From contig NC_060027.1 in the NCBI RefSeq assembly GCF_021134715.1, forward strand, positions 2,976,001 through 3,040,000: DNA of 64,000 nt, given 5' to 3'. Positions 47,573 to 58,657 of the stretch are shown one piece after another (position 1 is the first letter of the stretch; every line of letters begins with the position of its first letter). The notes below the pieces were generated by a model. The model saw only the letters and a program-made list of their open reading frames with translations, ran no database searches and had not been told where the DNA came from. This stretch comes from Daphnia pulex. Lineage: Eukaryota > Arthropoda > Branchiopoda > Diplostraca > Daphniidae. Position numbers and translations under genes: made by a program.

Positions 47573-48822
47573 ATGAATTTCGGAGGTACTATTCGACCCA
47601 ATAATAAAGCTGTCGCCATCTTCTTGGTAAGTGTGGCGACGCTTTATTTGATTTATACTTGGAGAAATAGTGCAGCATTGGCAAAAGAATCGGCTTTTGG
47701 GAGTGAAAAAGTTAGCATTGGGGAGATATTATGTGCTGCAATTGCAGCAGCTGAGGCAGGTGGCAGAGAGGTGAAAGCTGTTCGAGAGAAAGGAACCGAG
47801 CTCAATGAGAAGAGTAAAGGCAAAACAAAAGAAGGTGTCAAGGATGTCTTGACCGATGGAGATATGAGATCACATCAAGTCATGTACAGTACACTAACCT
47901 CTTATTTCCCTCACATAAAAGTAAGGATTTATTATTCTCTATGAAAGTGGAAATTTATTATGTTTACTTTCTATAAAGGTAATTTCTGAAGAACATGATG
48001 AGAATAACATCTCCATGGAACCAGTCAACTTCAACAAGAAATGCCCTGCTCTCGAGCAAATATCAAAATTAGAATGGGCACCAAATGATTCCATTACAAT
48101 TTGGATTGATCCACTGGATGCAACCAAAGAATACACAGGTATACAGACATCAATGCATTTTTTTGAAAGGGTAATATTCAAAACACTTGTAGAAAACTTG
48201 CTGGAGTATGTGACCACCATGGTATGTATTGCAGTAAAAGGTGAACCAGTTGTTGGAGTTATCCACAAGCCTTTTGAAAAGAAGACTTACTGGGCTTGGG
48301 TTGGTCAGGGAATGGCCGAAGAATTGCTCGAAATCAATAAAGCGGTAATCATCACTTCAGTTTAAATTTAAATTTGCTTTGATTTAATTTGTTAACATCC
48401 AGCCCGAGGCCGACAACGAATCCTTTATAATTTCGCTGTCACACACCGGAGACGCTGTTGAAAACCGTATCAAATCAAAGTTTCCTAACGCCAAAGTGGA
48501 GAAAGCTGGGGGTGCAGGTATTTAATCAATTCTAAACAGCTACGTCGATCAAGCGAATGTATACAAACATTTTTCTCCAGGTTACAAGTCGTTGCAGATT
48601 GCCAGTCGACACAATGCAGCGTATGTACACATGACACACATTAAAAAGTGGGATGTATGTGCGGGGCACGCAATTCTAAAAGCCTTGGGAGGTCGTGTCA
48701 CCACCATGAAAAATGAACCCATCAAATATGGTAGTGGTGCAAATGATGAAGTCCTTATTAAGGATGGTCTGCTTGCCAGTTTACACAATGGTGATTTTTA
48801 TTCAAAATTATTTAAAGAATAA
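47573..48822 (+). CDS. BPNT2: Golgi-resident 3'(2'),5'-bisphosphate / PAP phosphatase (inositol monophosphatase domain protein)
   Basis: Single-pass type II membrane phosphatase (also called IMPAD1, gPAPP or IMPA3) that hydrolyses 3'-phosphoadenosine 5'-phosphate in the Golgi lumen, relieving sulfotransferase inhibition. Exons: 47573-47920, 47979-48138, 48193-48344, 48403-48517 and 48581-48822, giving 338 residues. An N-terminal anchor (AVAIFLVSVATLYLIYTW) is followed by KSKGKTKEGVKDVLTDGDMRS, the metal-binding EEH (about 120-122), the signature WIDPLDATKEYT (158-169; ligands D160 and D163), GVIHKPF and WDVCAGHAILKALGG near the C-terminus. The second intron is only 54 nt and stop-free, so read-through would insert 18 residues. 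It converges on the AIMP3-like gene with a 67-bp gap. AATAAA overlaps the stop (48818-48823). Confidence 0.93.
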
Positions 48823-48889
48823 ATAATCAGTATAGGTTGCAAATATTCTGTGACTTTGTTTCTTTATTTGACCAATCAAACATTGATAC

Positions 48890-49390
48890 TCAATACAATG
48901 AGCTTCTGCTGAATGGGGAAGTAATTGAGAGTTGATTATTGCTGATATGTGAAACATGAGTAAACCATCTTGATAAATAAGGATATTTCTCCTTTGTTTG
49001 TATGCTTTGGGGACCCTGTAAACATGAACATTCATTTAAAATATTATATCTGTTTAAGGATTTAAAAATAAAAGACTTACATAGAATTCTGATAGTCCCA
49101 ATAAGACCTCAACATCTGCCTTTGAGAATTTGTTTCCAGCCAAGTAGCTTACATTCTTCAGGTGGCCATTAAGCTCCTATTTGTAAAGGCACGTCGTGAA
49201 AAGTTCAAACAATCATTACATTTAATTCTATTACCTGGAACACGGAAACAGGTAGGCCTGATGATTGGTGCGAGTTCACATGGTATCGATCCAACACAAC
49301 TTTTCTGTACTCAAGCCATTGACGAATTAGCGCTTCTTCTTCCAGGGTGTATTCTTCACTAGATTCTGATTTCTTCACGTTCGGTTTCAT
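48890..49390 (-). CDS. AIMP3 / eEF1-epsilon-1-like protein (GST-C domain only)
   Basis: Resembles the scaffold protein AIMP3 (EEF1E1, p18) of the multi-aminoacyl-tRNA synthetase complex. Exons 49390-49235, 49176-49081 and 49015-48890 give 125 residues. Recognised segments: ALIRQWLEYR, LNGHLKNVSYLAGNKFSKAD (the GST-C YL.G..F..AD motif) and EKYPYLSRWFTHVSH, matching the family's NVSRWF.H. The family is usually about 170-180 residues; the N-terminal thioredoxin-like part is missing here. Either an upstream exon has not been found or the Daphnia gene is shortened. The ATG at 49390 follows an in-frame stop, supporting a real short start. AATAAA lies at 48863-48868 on this strand. Confidence 0.75.
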
Positions 49391-50168
49391 GTTAAAAGTT
49401 ATTTGGTGCTGTTAGACTTGTTTGACGTAGTAGTTGCTGGCTTTCTGCACGTTTTCGGCAGACGACAACTAAAAATCTAGGCAATAACAACTTAACAGCG
49501 TCAGACAGCAGCTCCTCTAGCGCCTTAATCCTGAAGCTGAATTCAATTATGCTTTGCTGTTTGCTCGTCTTATTAGTCGGCAAAAACGTCCTAAGTCGGT
49601 GTTTCCTTTTTTTCCCAACTCTGTGACAGCGTATTAGGACGCAATTAAGGAGAACTGAACCATACCTAATTAAAAGGGCCCCACTTTTTCTGGTATATTA
49701 CTCCATACTCCTAGTTTGTCCGAATAAAACCAAATCAAATATTTCCGAAAAGCGCAAACAGAAACACCCCGATGCGTAAAATGGGGTCCCGTAAAATGAA
49801 CTGAGAGAAAGATTTAGATAACGACGGACACGCTGTGACGCTGATCGTGAAACTAAATTCCTGAAGTAGAAAATAAATTACAAAAATTTTAAAGCGATCA
49901 CTACATAATCTCATCAGCTACACGGTATAGCCCAGACAATCGAATTTTTTTTACAGAAAAGACTTTAGTACCTGCTGGCATAAAAATTATTTGTGAGATA
50001 TGTTGGTATACGCTTCCTAAAGTAAATCAATTGTGAGTAAGAAGTCAAAGATATCCTTAGCATTATTTAACGTATATGCCTGTGTAAACTGTAAACCATT
50101 TCTAATTGTGGCTTGGGGATTCGAAAGTGAATTTTTATTGAGTCGTCCAGATTGCATGACGTTACAAG
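49391..50168. other. intergenic between the AIMP3-like gene and PSMB5
   Basis: The part next to 49391 should hold the AIMP3-like promoter or a missing upstream exon: minus-strand frame 49583-49392 is open but not recognised. No other gene, RNA or element is seen. Confidence 0.5.
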
Positions 50169-51371
50169 TTATTTTGAAGTTCTCTCAGCTTCTTCGTACT
50201 GATAATGAAGCTCCGTACAATCTTGTTCGGATATCTTGACCCATCCGGTGCTCTTAATGTGATAGACTAGAAAAAAACATGAATTGCTCAATGATAGTCT
50301 ATTTAAATTGTACATGAAAAATTTACCTCGAATGATGCCACCACTGCTTGCATCACGATAAGTTGCGTGATAGATGGCCCTACGACCCAATTCATAAGCT
50401 TCTTCATCTGTTAGGTCAGGTTTGTAGCCAGAATCAAGCACACCATATGCATATAGAGATCCAGATCCAACAGAAAAGACCTGCCCTGGGGTCCTTGTTC
50501 CATCATTATCAACGTAATACAAACCAGGGCCCTTATAATTAATAAATAAAAGAACAGGATCACTGGATCAGTAAGAAAACGTAATTCGGTAACCAAATAG
50601 AATTTTGTAACTGCACCTTTTTATCCCATCCTGCAATCATAACTCCCATGCTTAGTCCCATGCCTTTGTAGTTGTACACCATGTTAACGAGCAGTTTCGA
50701 TGCAGCGGCAACAGAAATGCGTTCTTTGTTACGAAGTTCATAAAGTCTGCACTGTTTTGAAAGAACACGTTCCCAATAAGTACAATCAGCAGCACCTAGT
50801 TTAGAATAAGATGAATATTACGCTATCACTTATAACATACCTACTCAATCATTATTATATGAAATTATTCATACCACCAGCCATTGTTCCAAGCAAAAAG
50901 TCATTGATTTCAATGATTTTTTTTACTGATCCAGATCCTAGGTACAAAAAAGAATTGTGATATTATTTTGATATTATACAACTAATATTGATCCCATTTA
51001 CCAATGTACTGCCCCCCAGTTGCTCGAGAATCTACAGCAAGAACAATTCCTCCTTGATATTTAAACCCTAGTGTTGTGGTACCATGGTCATAGTTTATCT
51101 TCATTTCTCTGCCATGCTCATCAACAGGGTTCTTGCTGTAGGTGTTACTAGGCTAAAAGAAACAATGATCATATATGATAGTGAAATGAAACAGCACTCC
51201 AAATTGTTGAGAAAATTCAATGAAAAAACTTACACAACTCAATGGTGGCAAAGCTAGTTGACAAGGATTCCCAATAGTTTTAAACGACGACAATACATCT
51301 TCTAGCTCGTCGTGTTCAGTGGTTTTGAAGTTTGAACGAGAATTAATTCCGCAAATGTCAAAGAGAGCCAT
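50169..51371 (-). CDS. PSMB5: 20S proteasome subunit beta type-5 (chymotrypsin-like site)
   Basis: Catalytic beta5 subunit of the proteasome core. Exons: 51371-51234, 51152-51002, 50937-50875, 50795-50617, 50531-50327 and 50266-50169, giving 277 residues. A propeptide of 70 residues ends in HG; autocleavage exposes the nucleophile Thr71 (TTTLGFKY). In mature numbering the catalytic partners and pocket residues are present: D17, R19 and A20 (AVDSRAT), K33 (VKK), M45 and A49 (GTMAGGAADC). It continues [20 protein letters not shown] and [15 protein letters not shown]. Arthropod-like residues G5 and G27 replace the human alanines. Divergent with DDX1, sharing a 331-bp upstream region. Confidence 0.97.
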
Positions 51372-51702
51372 GACGATGCATAAAGAAATTTCAAAGTTTG
51401 TGATATACTGTTGTCGACTGCTATGTTTTACAGTGTTGTCAATCTCACCTTTTTGGTTTTCGATCTGATTCTGTCGTCTGTCGTCTGCTGATCGTCGTCT
51501 TGATCTATGATTTCGATTTCACCGGCATTCCCTAGGTGTGTGCTGTATCAAAACATTATATTAAAGACCCGTAAGACTCGTTTAACAAATCAGAACGGAT
51601 TAGACTTCCGTGTCATCAGTGAATTCGAATAGCTTGCATTTTTTTTCGACAAAACCGAAAAGAAATTTCACGGTTGATTTGTAACTTGCTTACAGCTACA
51701 GG
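51372..51702. promoter_or_regulatory. bidirectional promoter region of PSMB5 and DDX1
   Basis: 331 bp between two divergent start codons. No TATA box is evident on either strand. It must contain both 5' UTRs and start sites. Confidence 0.6.
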
Positions 51703-54700
51703 ATGGCGGCCTTTGAAGGTAGGCCTAATAATACGTAAATTAAACCACGTGACAATACCTAAGATATCACTTATTCACGTTCTTCCATAGAAATGGGAGT
51801 TTTGCCACAAATCGCGAAGCGTTTAGAAGAGCTAGATTGGATGCTGCCCACAGATGTCCAAGCTGAAGCTGTGCCGATGATTCTAGGTGGAGGAGATGTT
51901 TTAATGGCCGCTGAAACTGGAAGTGGGAAAACAGGTAATTAAATATTATGTCATTAAAATATTCTTTACTCACTATTTATCTTCACAAACTAGGGGCTTT
52001 TTGTCTACCAATCATCCAGATTGTATGGGAAACAATTAAAGATATTCAAAGTGGAAAAGCTCCTACAGCATCTGGCAATAATAGCGCTGCTACAGGTGAT
52101 TTTCTATAACAACCCTCAAGGAACTGTTGTAATTTAAAAGGAATTTACAAATTTGCAGAACCACAAGATAAGTGGATTTTAAGCACATACGATCGAACGC
52201 CCGCTATGGCCGTGAATCCTGAAGGAACATTGTGTCAATCAAGAGATGCAGCCTGGAGTGGTATAAGAGCTACTCAAGGTGTTGTTAACAAAGGGAAATA
52301 TTTCTACGAAGCGACAGTTTCAGACGAAGGTCTCTGCAGAGTAGGATGGTCATTGAACGAGGTAAAGCAAGCAGAATTTTTACGTCTTCTATTATTTTTC
52401 TTTCACATTGGACTTTTTGCGTTTTGTAGGCTAATTTGGATCTTGGCACTGATCGTTATGGCTATGGTTTTGGTGGCACTGGTAAAAAATCCAATAACCG
52501 ACAATTTGATGATTACGGAACCGCCTATGGATTGAATGATGTTATCGGCTGTGCACTTGATCTCGACAATAGAGTCATCTCGTTCTTTAAAAACGGCGTC
52601 GACCTAGGAAAAGCTTTCGACATTAATCCCGAGTTCAAGAACAAAGCTCTCTTTCCTGCCGTAGCTCTGAAGGTATGAGTTTATTGTCGTTTAACAATTT
52701 ATGGCAACTTCTACAACGAATTACCTGTCTTTTATAGAATGCGGAATTAGAATTCAACTTTGGCCAAAAACCTTTCAAATTTGCTCCCCCTAAGAATTTT
52801 GTAGCAGTTTGTCAAGCAGCTAAAGATTGTAGAACTGTGAACTCGAATTCCGGAGTTGCAATGCCTGCTCAGGTGAAATTAAAAGCTAATGCTCCGCAGG
52901 CCATCATCATGGAGGTATTCAGTTGATTATGTAGTTGTGGTTTGTTGAACATTACTATCCATTTACTGTATGTTTTTGCTGTAGCCGTCTCGCGAGTTAG
53001 CAGAACAGACTTACAACGAAATTAACAACTTCAAAAAATATTTGGATGCTCCTGTTATTCGGACGATGCTCGTGGTTGGCGGTATCCCCATCAAAGAGCA
53101 GCTGAGCGATCTTCAGAAAGGAGTAACATTTTTTAAATTGTTCTGAAAATTTCTAATGGTTTTTATTAATTTGGTTACTGTACAGGTGGATATCATTGTT
53201 GGCACACCGGGCCGATTAGATGAGCTGATAAAAAGTGAAAACATACTTTTAACCCATTGCCGCTTCTTTGTTTTAGACGAAGCGGATGGGTTGTTGCAAC
53301 AAGGTCAAGGAGAGATAATCAATCGCTTGCATTCCCGGGCACCGAAGATCACTACGGACGGAAAACGTCTTCAAATGATCGTTTGTTCTGCCACACTTCA
53401 TTCGTTCGAAGTGAAGAAGATGGCGGTATTTAACTTAAGAAAATGTGGCAACAAACAAATGTTTTAATTGTTTTCTTGTTTAGGATCGTCTTATGCATTT
53501 CCCGACGTGGATCGACTTAAAGGGCGAGGATTCTGTTCCAGAAACAGTACACCATGTTGTGATTACAGTTGACCCTCGCACTGATATGTCATGGCATAAT
53601 TTGCCTAAGCGCATACCGACGGATGGGGTGCATGCCAAAGACCGCCTAACTCCCACTTCTGCTACACCTGGTAATAAACTTGCATCGTCGATTTAATCAA
53701 CATTTATCAAACAAAACTAATTCAAAATTGTTTTCTAGAAATGCTTTCGGAAGCCGTAAAGCTATTGAAGGGAGAATATTGCGTCCGGGCCATAACCGAA
53801 CATAAAATGGACCAGGCCATTATCTTCTGCCGAACGAAAGTCGATTGTGATAATCTTGAAACGTACTTGAATTCTATCGGTATGATCAAATTTGCCACAA
53901 TTGTCGCTTCTTGCATAATTCCCGTCTGATATTTTTGTGACTAATTTACTAGACAAGCAAAAATTCTCGTGCGTATGCCTCCATGCAGACCGGAAGCCGC
54001 AAGAACGTACCGACAATCTGGAAGCTTTTAAACAAAAAAAAGCCAAGTTTCTCATCTGTACCGACGTCGCTGCTAGAGGATTGGATATCCGCGGTTTACC
54101 TTTCAGTAACTTTTTTTTTTAAATTTATCTTTACAAGCTTTTGCAACCAACGTTTTCCTTTAAATTAGTGATGAACTTCACACTGCCAGATGATAAATCT
54201 AACTACGTTCACCGGTAAAAGGATACATTTTGGTTTAATATTTATTGGGCACTCACATTTATTTTGTTTGTCTTGGGTAGAATCGGTCGAGTTGGTAGAG
54301 CTGAACGAATGGGATTGGCCATTTCTTTCGTTTCCAATGTCCCGGAAAAAGTGTGGTTTCACGGCCAATGGTGTCCTTCGCACGGCAAAGGTTGTGCGAA
54401 TACAAAATTGACCAATCAGGGAGGCTGTTGCATCTGGTATGATGAACAACAGGTAATCACTAAAATAGAATTTTTAACTGTTGATTACTAATCAAAATGA
54501 TTTGCTATTATTTTTCAGTGTTTGGCTGAAGTAGAGGAACATTTGGGCATTACAATCTCGCAAGCTGGTACTTACTTATTTACGATCATGAACGAATAAA
54601 ACTGTACTAACTAAATTTTACCTTAGGTACTGATATGAAAGTTCCAGTGGATGAATTCGATGGTAAAGTGGTGTATGGGCAAAAGAAGAAAGCTACAAGT

Positions 54701-54900
54701 AAGAAAACGTTTTCGTCTGCCGTTTGTTAAAATACTTTAAACAGTTCTTATTCAATTTTATTTCAACAGCTTCGGCTTATCAGAGTCACGTAGCTCAAAT
54801 GGCGGGAGCTGTTCAAGAGCTGGCTGTCCAAGAAATGAAGGCTCAGTTACTTTTCCATTCATTCTCTAATAATGCTAAGAAAATTTTTGGATCTGTTTAA
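51703..54900 (+). CDS. DDX1: ATP-dependent RNA helicase DDX1
   Basis: DEAD-box helicase with an inserted SPRY domain. In animals DDX1 acts in the tRNA-ligase complex, RNA transport and DNA-break repair. Sixteen exons: 51703-51718, 51791-51934, 51994-52095, 52159-52361, 52430-52672, 52738-52914, 52985-53122, 53186-53425, 53484-53670, 53739-53879, 53953-54105, 54169-54214, 54281-54452, 54519-54567, 54627-54698 and 54770-54900. They encode 737 residues (human 740). Motif I ETGSGKT is at about 47-53, the SPRY domain at about 95-245, PSRELAEQ (Ia), TPGRLDEL (Ib), DEAD at about 371-374, SAT (III), ARGLDIRG (V) and [13 protein letters not shown] (VI) at about 596-608. The C-terminus has CxxHGKGC and IWYDEQQ. 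The first coding exon has only 16 nt. All introns are about 50-75 nt. Confidence 0.97.
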
Positions 54901-55038
54901 TATCGATATTCATTTCGCTGATGGGCTTTCTTGTTGCTTGAACATTTTCTGATTGCAAATTCAAGCGTGTCTGTTCTTCTCAAGTCATGGAAATAATATA
55001 ACTCTTGAAATTAATCAATAGTATATTAAGTTGAGAAA

Positions 55039-56107
55039 TCATTCATCAACTTTTTCCCCTTCATTAGATAATATCTTCTCTACAGTTTCCTTTAAGCAAA
55101 GTTGAACAACAGGTTGAACTTTTAAGCAATACTCAGTGGCAAGTTTGAGCATCTGTTCAAGATCTTCTGTCTTTGATACACCTTCATGAACATAGGCAGC
55201 TACCTGATGAGTTGATGGCATAAAACCAACAGTGAGGTTAGAGTTGTTTTCATCATGATTAAGCTCTGGTTGCCATTCTTCATCTTTGGTCGGATCAAGC
55301 AAGAAGTGCTTGGGTATTTGTCTCTGGAAAAAGAATTTTGTTTTAAAGTAAAGAGGTTCTGAGATGGCTAAGTGAAGAAGAAAAACCAAGCCTTACCACT
55401 GATGTTCCAATCACCAAATCATACATGGGAATGCTGGCACTTGCTAGAGCTAGACTTGCACAGGTTAGAGCAGCTGCTAGAGGTGAACCATCATTTTCAA
55501 TGACCATAACATTAACTTCGACTTGGGCTTTGGGGAATTTATGCTGAAAAGAAAAAGAAAACTTTCTATAATAATAAGGAAAGATAGGGAAATGTGGTGA
55601 GAAGGAAATTACAAGACAAACTGCTGCTTCCAAAGCTTCTCTGAGTATTCCACTCAACACAAGCTCTTCATTGTCTTGTTGATGTCCACGTCTCTTTTGG
55701 CACGAAAATGGGGCAAATTTGAATTCACAGAAGAGCTGGCCATTAAGACTGAAGTCAGATTTCTTCTGTACTTCACGTGGACCATACACACCACAAACCA
55801 ATTTTGTGTTACCTTGCTCTATGTATGCAGATCCTTTTGCCTGACTAATAATTCCTGTCTTCAAAACTTGACAAAAAAAATAAAAATTAGCATTAAGAAG
55901 GGAAAAAATTTATAGAATCAGAATATTACATAGTTGTCTTGCATCAGTGGGCATTCGTTTGTCTTTACGAACTTTGGTGGAACCAATCAAAATTTTCTGT
56001 AAATCTGCTGACAAGGCGGACTCCACTTCGTTGGCATTTTTCTTTTCCAATAGTGTGTAACAGAAAGAAGTTTCAGGTCCTTGCAATCTTCTCGAATCAA
56101 CCGGCAT
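55039..56107 (-). CDS. EXOSC6: exosome complex component MTR3
   Basis: RNase PH-fold subunit of the nine-subunit RNA exosome ring; catalytically inert in animals, it helps form the RNA channel. Exons 56107-55930, 55866-55613, 55543-55397 and 55323-55039 encode 287 residues. Markers: start MPVDSRRLQGPE (human MPGDHRRIRGPE), GIISQAKGSAYIEQGNTKL, CEFKFAPFS, PKAQVEVNVMVIENDGS, AALTCASLALA..IPMYDLVIG, then FLLDPTKDEE and LTVGFMPSTHQVA. It differs from EXOSC4 and EXOSC5 by the KGSAY segment and the MYDLV motif. Its 3' end converges on DDX1 with 138 bp between stops; it diverges from the MGAT3-like gene. Confidence 0.92.
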
Positions 56108-56741
56108 TGTAAAAAACACTTGATGAATCGATGTCAAAGTAAAACTAAATTTCAAACACGTTGATAAGTAAATTCGTCTGCTCTTCCAATTTGTCGATGT
56201 TGCCAATTTTCTTTAATCATCTTATTTTTTTTTTCAAATTTGTTTTCTTCGAAAATCCCAATTTTCGGCCGGCCAATGGCCCGGTCCCGGTCCCCGGGGC
56301 CGCCTCCGCTTCAGTTGAAGGAACCTCCCTCTACTTCACTCTTTTATGGGGAATTTCTAATGCCGCTGGTCTTTTTAAATTGTTCTTCAGTCGTCTTTGA
56401 ACTTCTTTGACGTTTGGAACCTTCCGATAGTTCCGAAGTGAGTTTTCTTGCGCGGTTAGTAGATGAATAATTTCAAATGGTGTCGGCAAATTCGGGACTA
56501 AAGTCGAAATCCACCGTAAAATCTACACATAGTTGACGTTGTATGTGCCGTGCTCTTCTGTCAGTCAATTTGTTCTTATTCCTCGAAATAAGTGTGATGA
56601 AGAAAAGATTTTCAAGGCCGCTAGAGGTGTAAAGTCCTCGAGGGTTCAAAATAAACAAAACACGTAGTCCACGAAGGTATTGAAATAATGTAAAAAAATG
56701 GCAACTGACAAGACCTAATGTTTTTTTTTTGTACTATGCAG
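56108..56741. other. shared upstream region of EXOSC6 and the MGAT3-like gene
   Basis: 634 bp between divergent start codons, containing a GC-rich patch (56270-56310, with FseI-like GGCCGGCC). No gene is recognised. The acceptor just before 56742 indicates a 5' UTR intron of the plus-strand gene. Confidence 0.55.
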
Positions 56742-58608
56742 ATGATCTCTCGAACCTTGAAAAGTTTTTGGTTCCACCTAAAGCAACACAAACGCGGATC
56801 TCGTCGTTGGATTGTCTCAATCGCCATACTTCAGGTTCACCGCCCTTACGATTATTTACTACCGTCGAGTCTTTTACCTGAGTCTTCCTTGTAATTTGTG
56901 ATGCTTGAGAAAACGTGAAAATGGTTCCTTCAACAACTCCAAAACAGCGACAAAAGCTCGACGTTCCGTGTGGATGATTTCATGTCCTTTTTTCTTTGTT
57001 GTGCTGATTGTAGGTCGTCACGGTCCTCGTCTTCTTTCATTCATCGCCCAGTAATGTTTGGAGAAACCCTTTCGCTGTGCAAATTCAACCAGTTCAAAAT
57101 GAATTGCAGACTTCCGTCAATTCTCTGCCGATGATTAGCTTCGATGAAAATCGAGTCGTCACACTGGAAGATGACGAGTTTTCGCACTTCCAGCCCGTCG
57201 GACTTGCGCCTCTCTGCTACTTGGAGGGAACATCTGTTTCTAAAACGTTGTCCAGCAATAGCTCCAAATGTCTGTGCCGGGCCAATTATTTTGGTCACGA
57301 ATGTGGCATCCCGGCTGCCGTTTGGCACCGGACCATATCCAAAAAGTATCATAGATGGCCACTGAAGCCCCGAAAAATGCCAAGGAGGATAATTCATGGT
57401 CTCAATATAAATCATGAAATTGAATTTTTCCGTGTTCGACTTGAAGAATTGAAGGTAGTAAAAAAGAAAGCAATTAAAAAGTTAAATTCGATAATTTAAA
57501 AAAATGAATTCAACCTTAATGAACAGGATGCTGTCGACGTATACATTGTCTGTGAATCAAATTACACAGCCCACGGAGACGCCAAACCACTTCACTTGAT
57601 GGATAAATTACGGTCGGGTTTCATGGGGGCATATCACTCAAAAATCGTTCACGTTCCATTGTACAAGTTCCCGCCGGAGGGTCGAGAAAACGGTTGGTTC
57701 ATCGACATGTACTTGCGGACCTACATGGGCATTCACGGATTGAAGCGAGTCCACGGAGTCCGATCGGATGACCTGTTCGTTCTGCTGGATGCAGATGAAA
57801 TTCCGACACGGGAGGTTCTCATGTTCCTCAAACTCTACGACGGATATCCAGAACCAGTTCGCCTTGCAATGCGTTGGTCTGTTTTCGGATTTTTCTGGAA
57901 ACGGAAGAGGGGCAAACAAACTGGATCCATATTCAACTGGATAATGGATGTTGTAAAAGAAGACGACAATAACGCCGAAGATCTACTCGAAGTCACTGCG
58001 GTAAATTATCATGACTGTTTCAAGACATTTTTCAAATCTAGTACTGAAACATCCGCTTTATGTGACGCAGGTGAGCACAATGAATCTGGTGTGGAAAGTC
58101 TGTCAAAACAACACATTTCTCATTCGCAAAGACATGACCAACAATGCCGATTTCCAGGAGAGGCTAAGTCAGTATCGCACAGAAGGTATTAAATGGCAAT
58201 TCATTTGATTTTAAAAAGAGAAAGATTTGACAGCTAGTTACCTTGACAGGTAACCGCGTTTCACCGTGGACATCGGGGACGAAACAAGCCTACGCTGGTC
58301 ACCATTGCTCATGGTGCTACAGTCCGGAAGGCATTCGGACGAAACTGCTATCGGCACACGCGGACGATAAACCACGATGGGGTGACTTTGCTGAAAAACT
58401 CGACCTCCGATACATTTCTCGACTGATTCGGGAAGGTGAATGGTTCGATTCCTCTCGTCCATTTGTGATGGCTGACTTGGAAAAAGAAGAGCAGTACGCA
58501 CCGAAATTTATGCTACAACACCCTCAGCAATTCAGTCAACTTCTCTATCCTCCTGACATGACAAACGAATTGTATTCTTCAAACTCCCATACTCTTGATT
58601 CCCAATAA
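56742..58608 (+). CDS. MGAT3: beta-1,4-mannosyl-glycoprotein 4-beta-N-acetylglucosaminyltransferase-like (GT17)
   Basis: Golgi type II membrane glycosyltransferase of family GT17, which in vertebrates adds bisecting GlcNAc to N-glycans; the arthropod acceptor is not established. Exons: 56742-56834, 57014-57454, 57527-58000, 58071-58185 and 58250-58608, giving 493 residues. The signal anchor spans the first intron (RRWIVSIAILQ joined to VVTVLVFFH). It continues with a Cys-rich stem (CLCRANYFGHECGIP), EIEFFRVRLEEL, DVYIVCESNYTAHG, the DxD motif DADEIP (266-271), FLKLYDGYPEP, GFFWKRKRG, AGHHCSWCYSPEGI and PRWGDFAEK. The start is chosen because only 56742 yields an anchor in frame with exon 2; an alternative ATG at 56921 would need a weak donor. 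It ends 49 bp from the SS18 stop. Confidence 0.9.
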
Positions 58609-58657
58609 TTAATTCTTAAAAAGATGCGGTTTAAAAAGTCGACCAAGACAAAATGTT

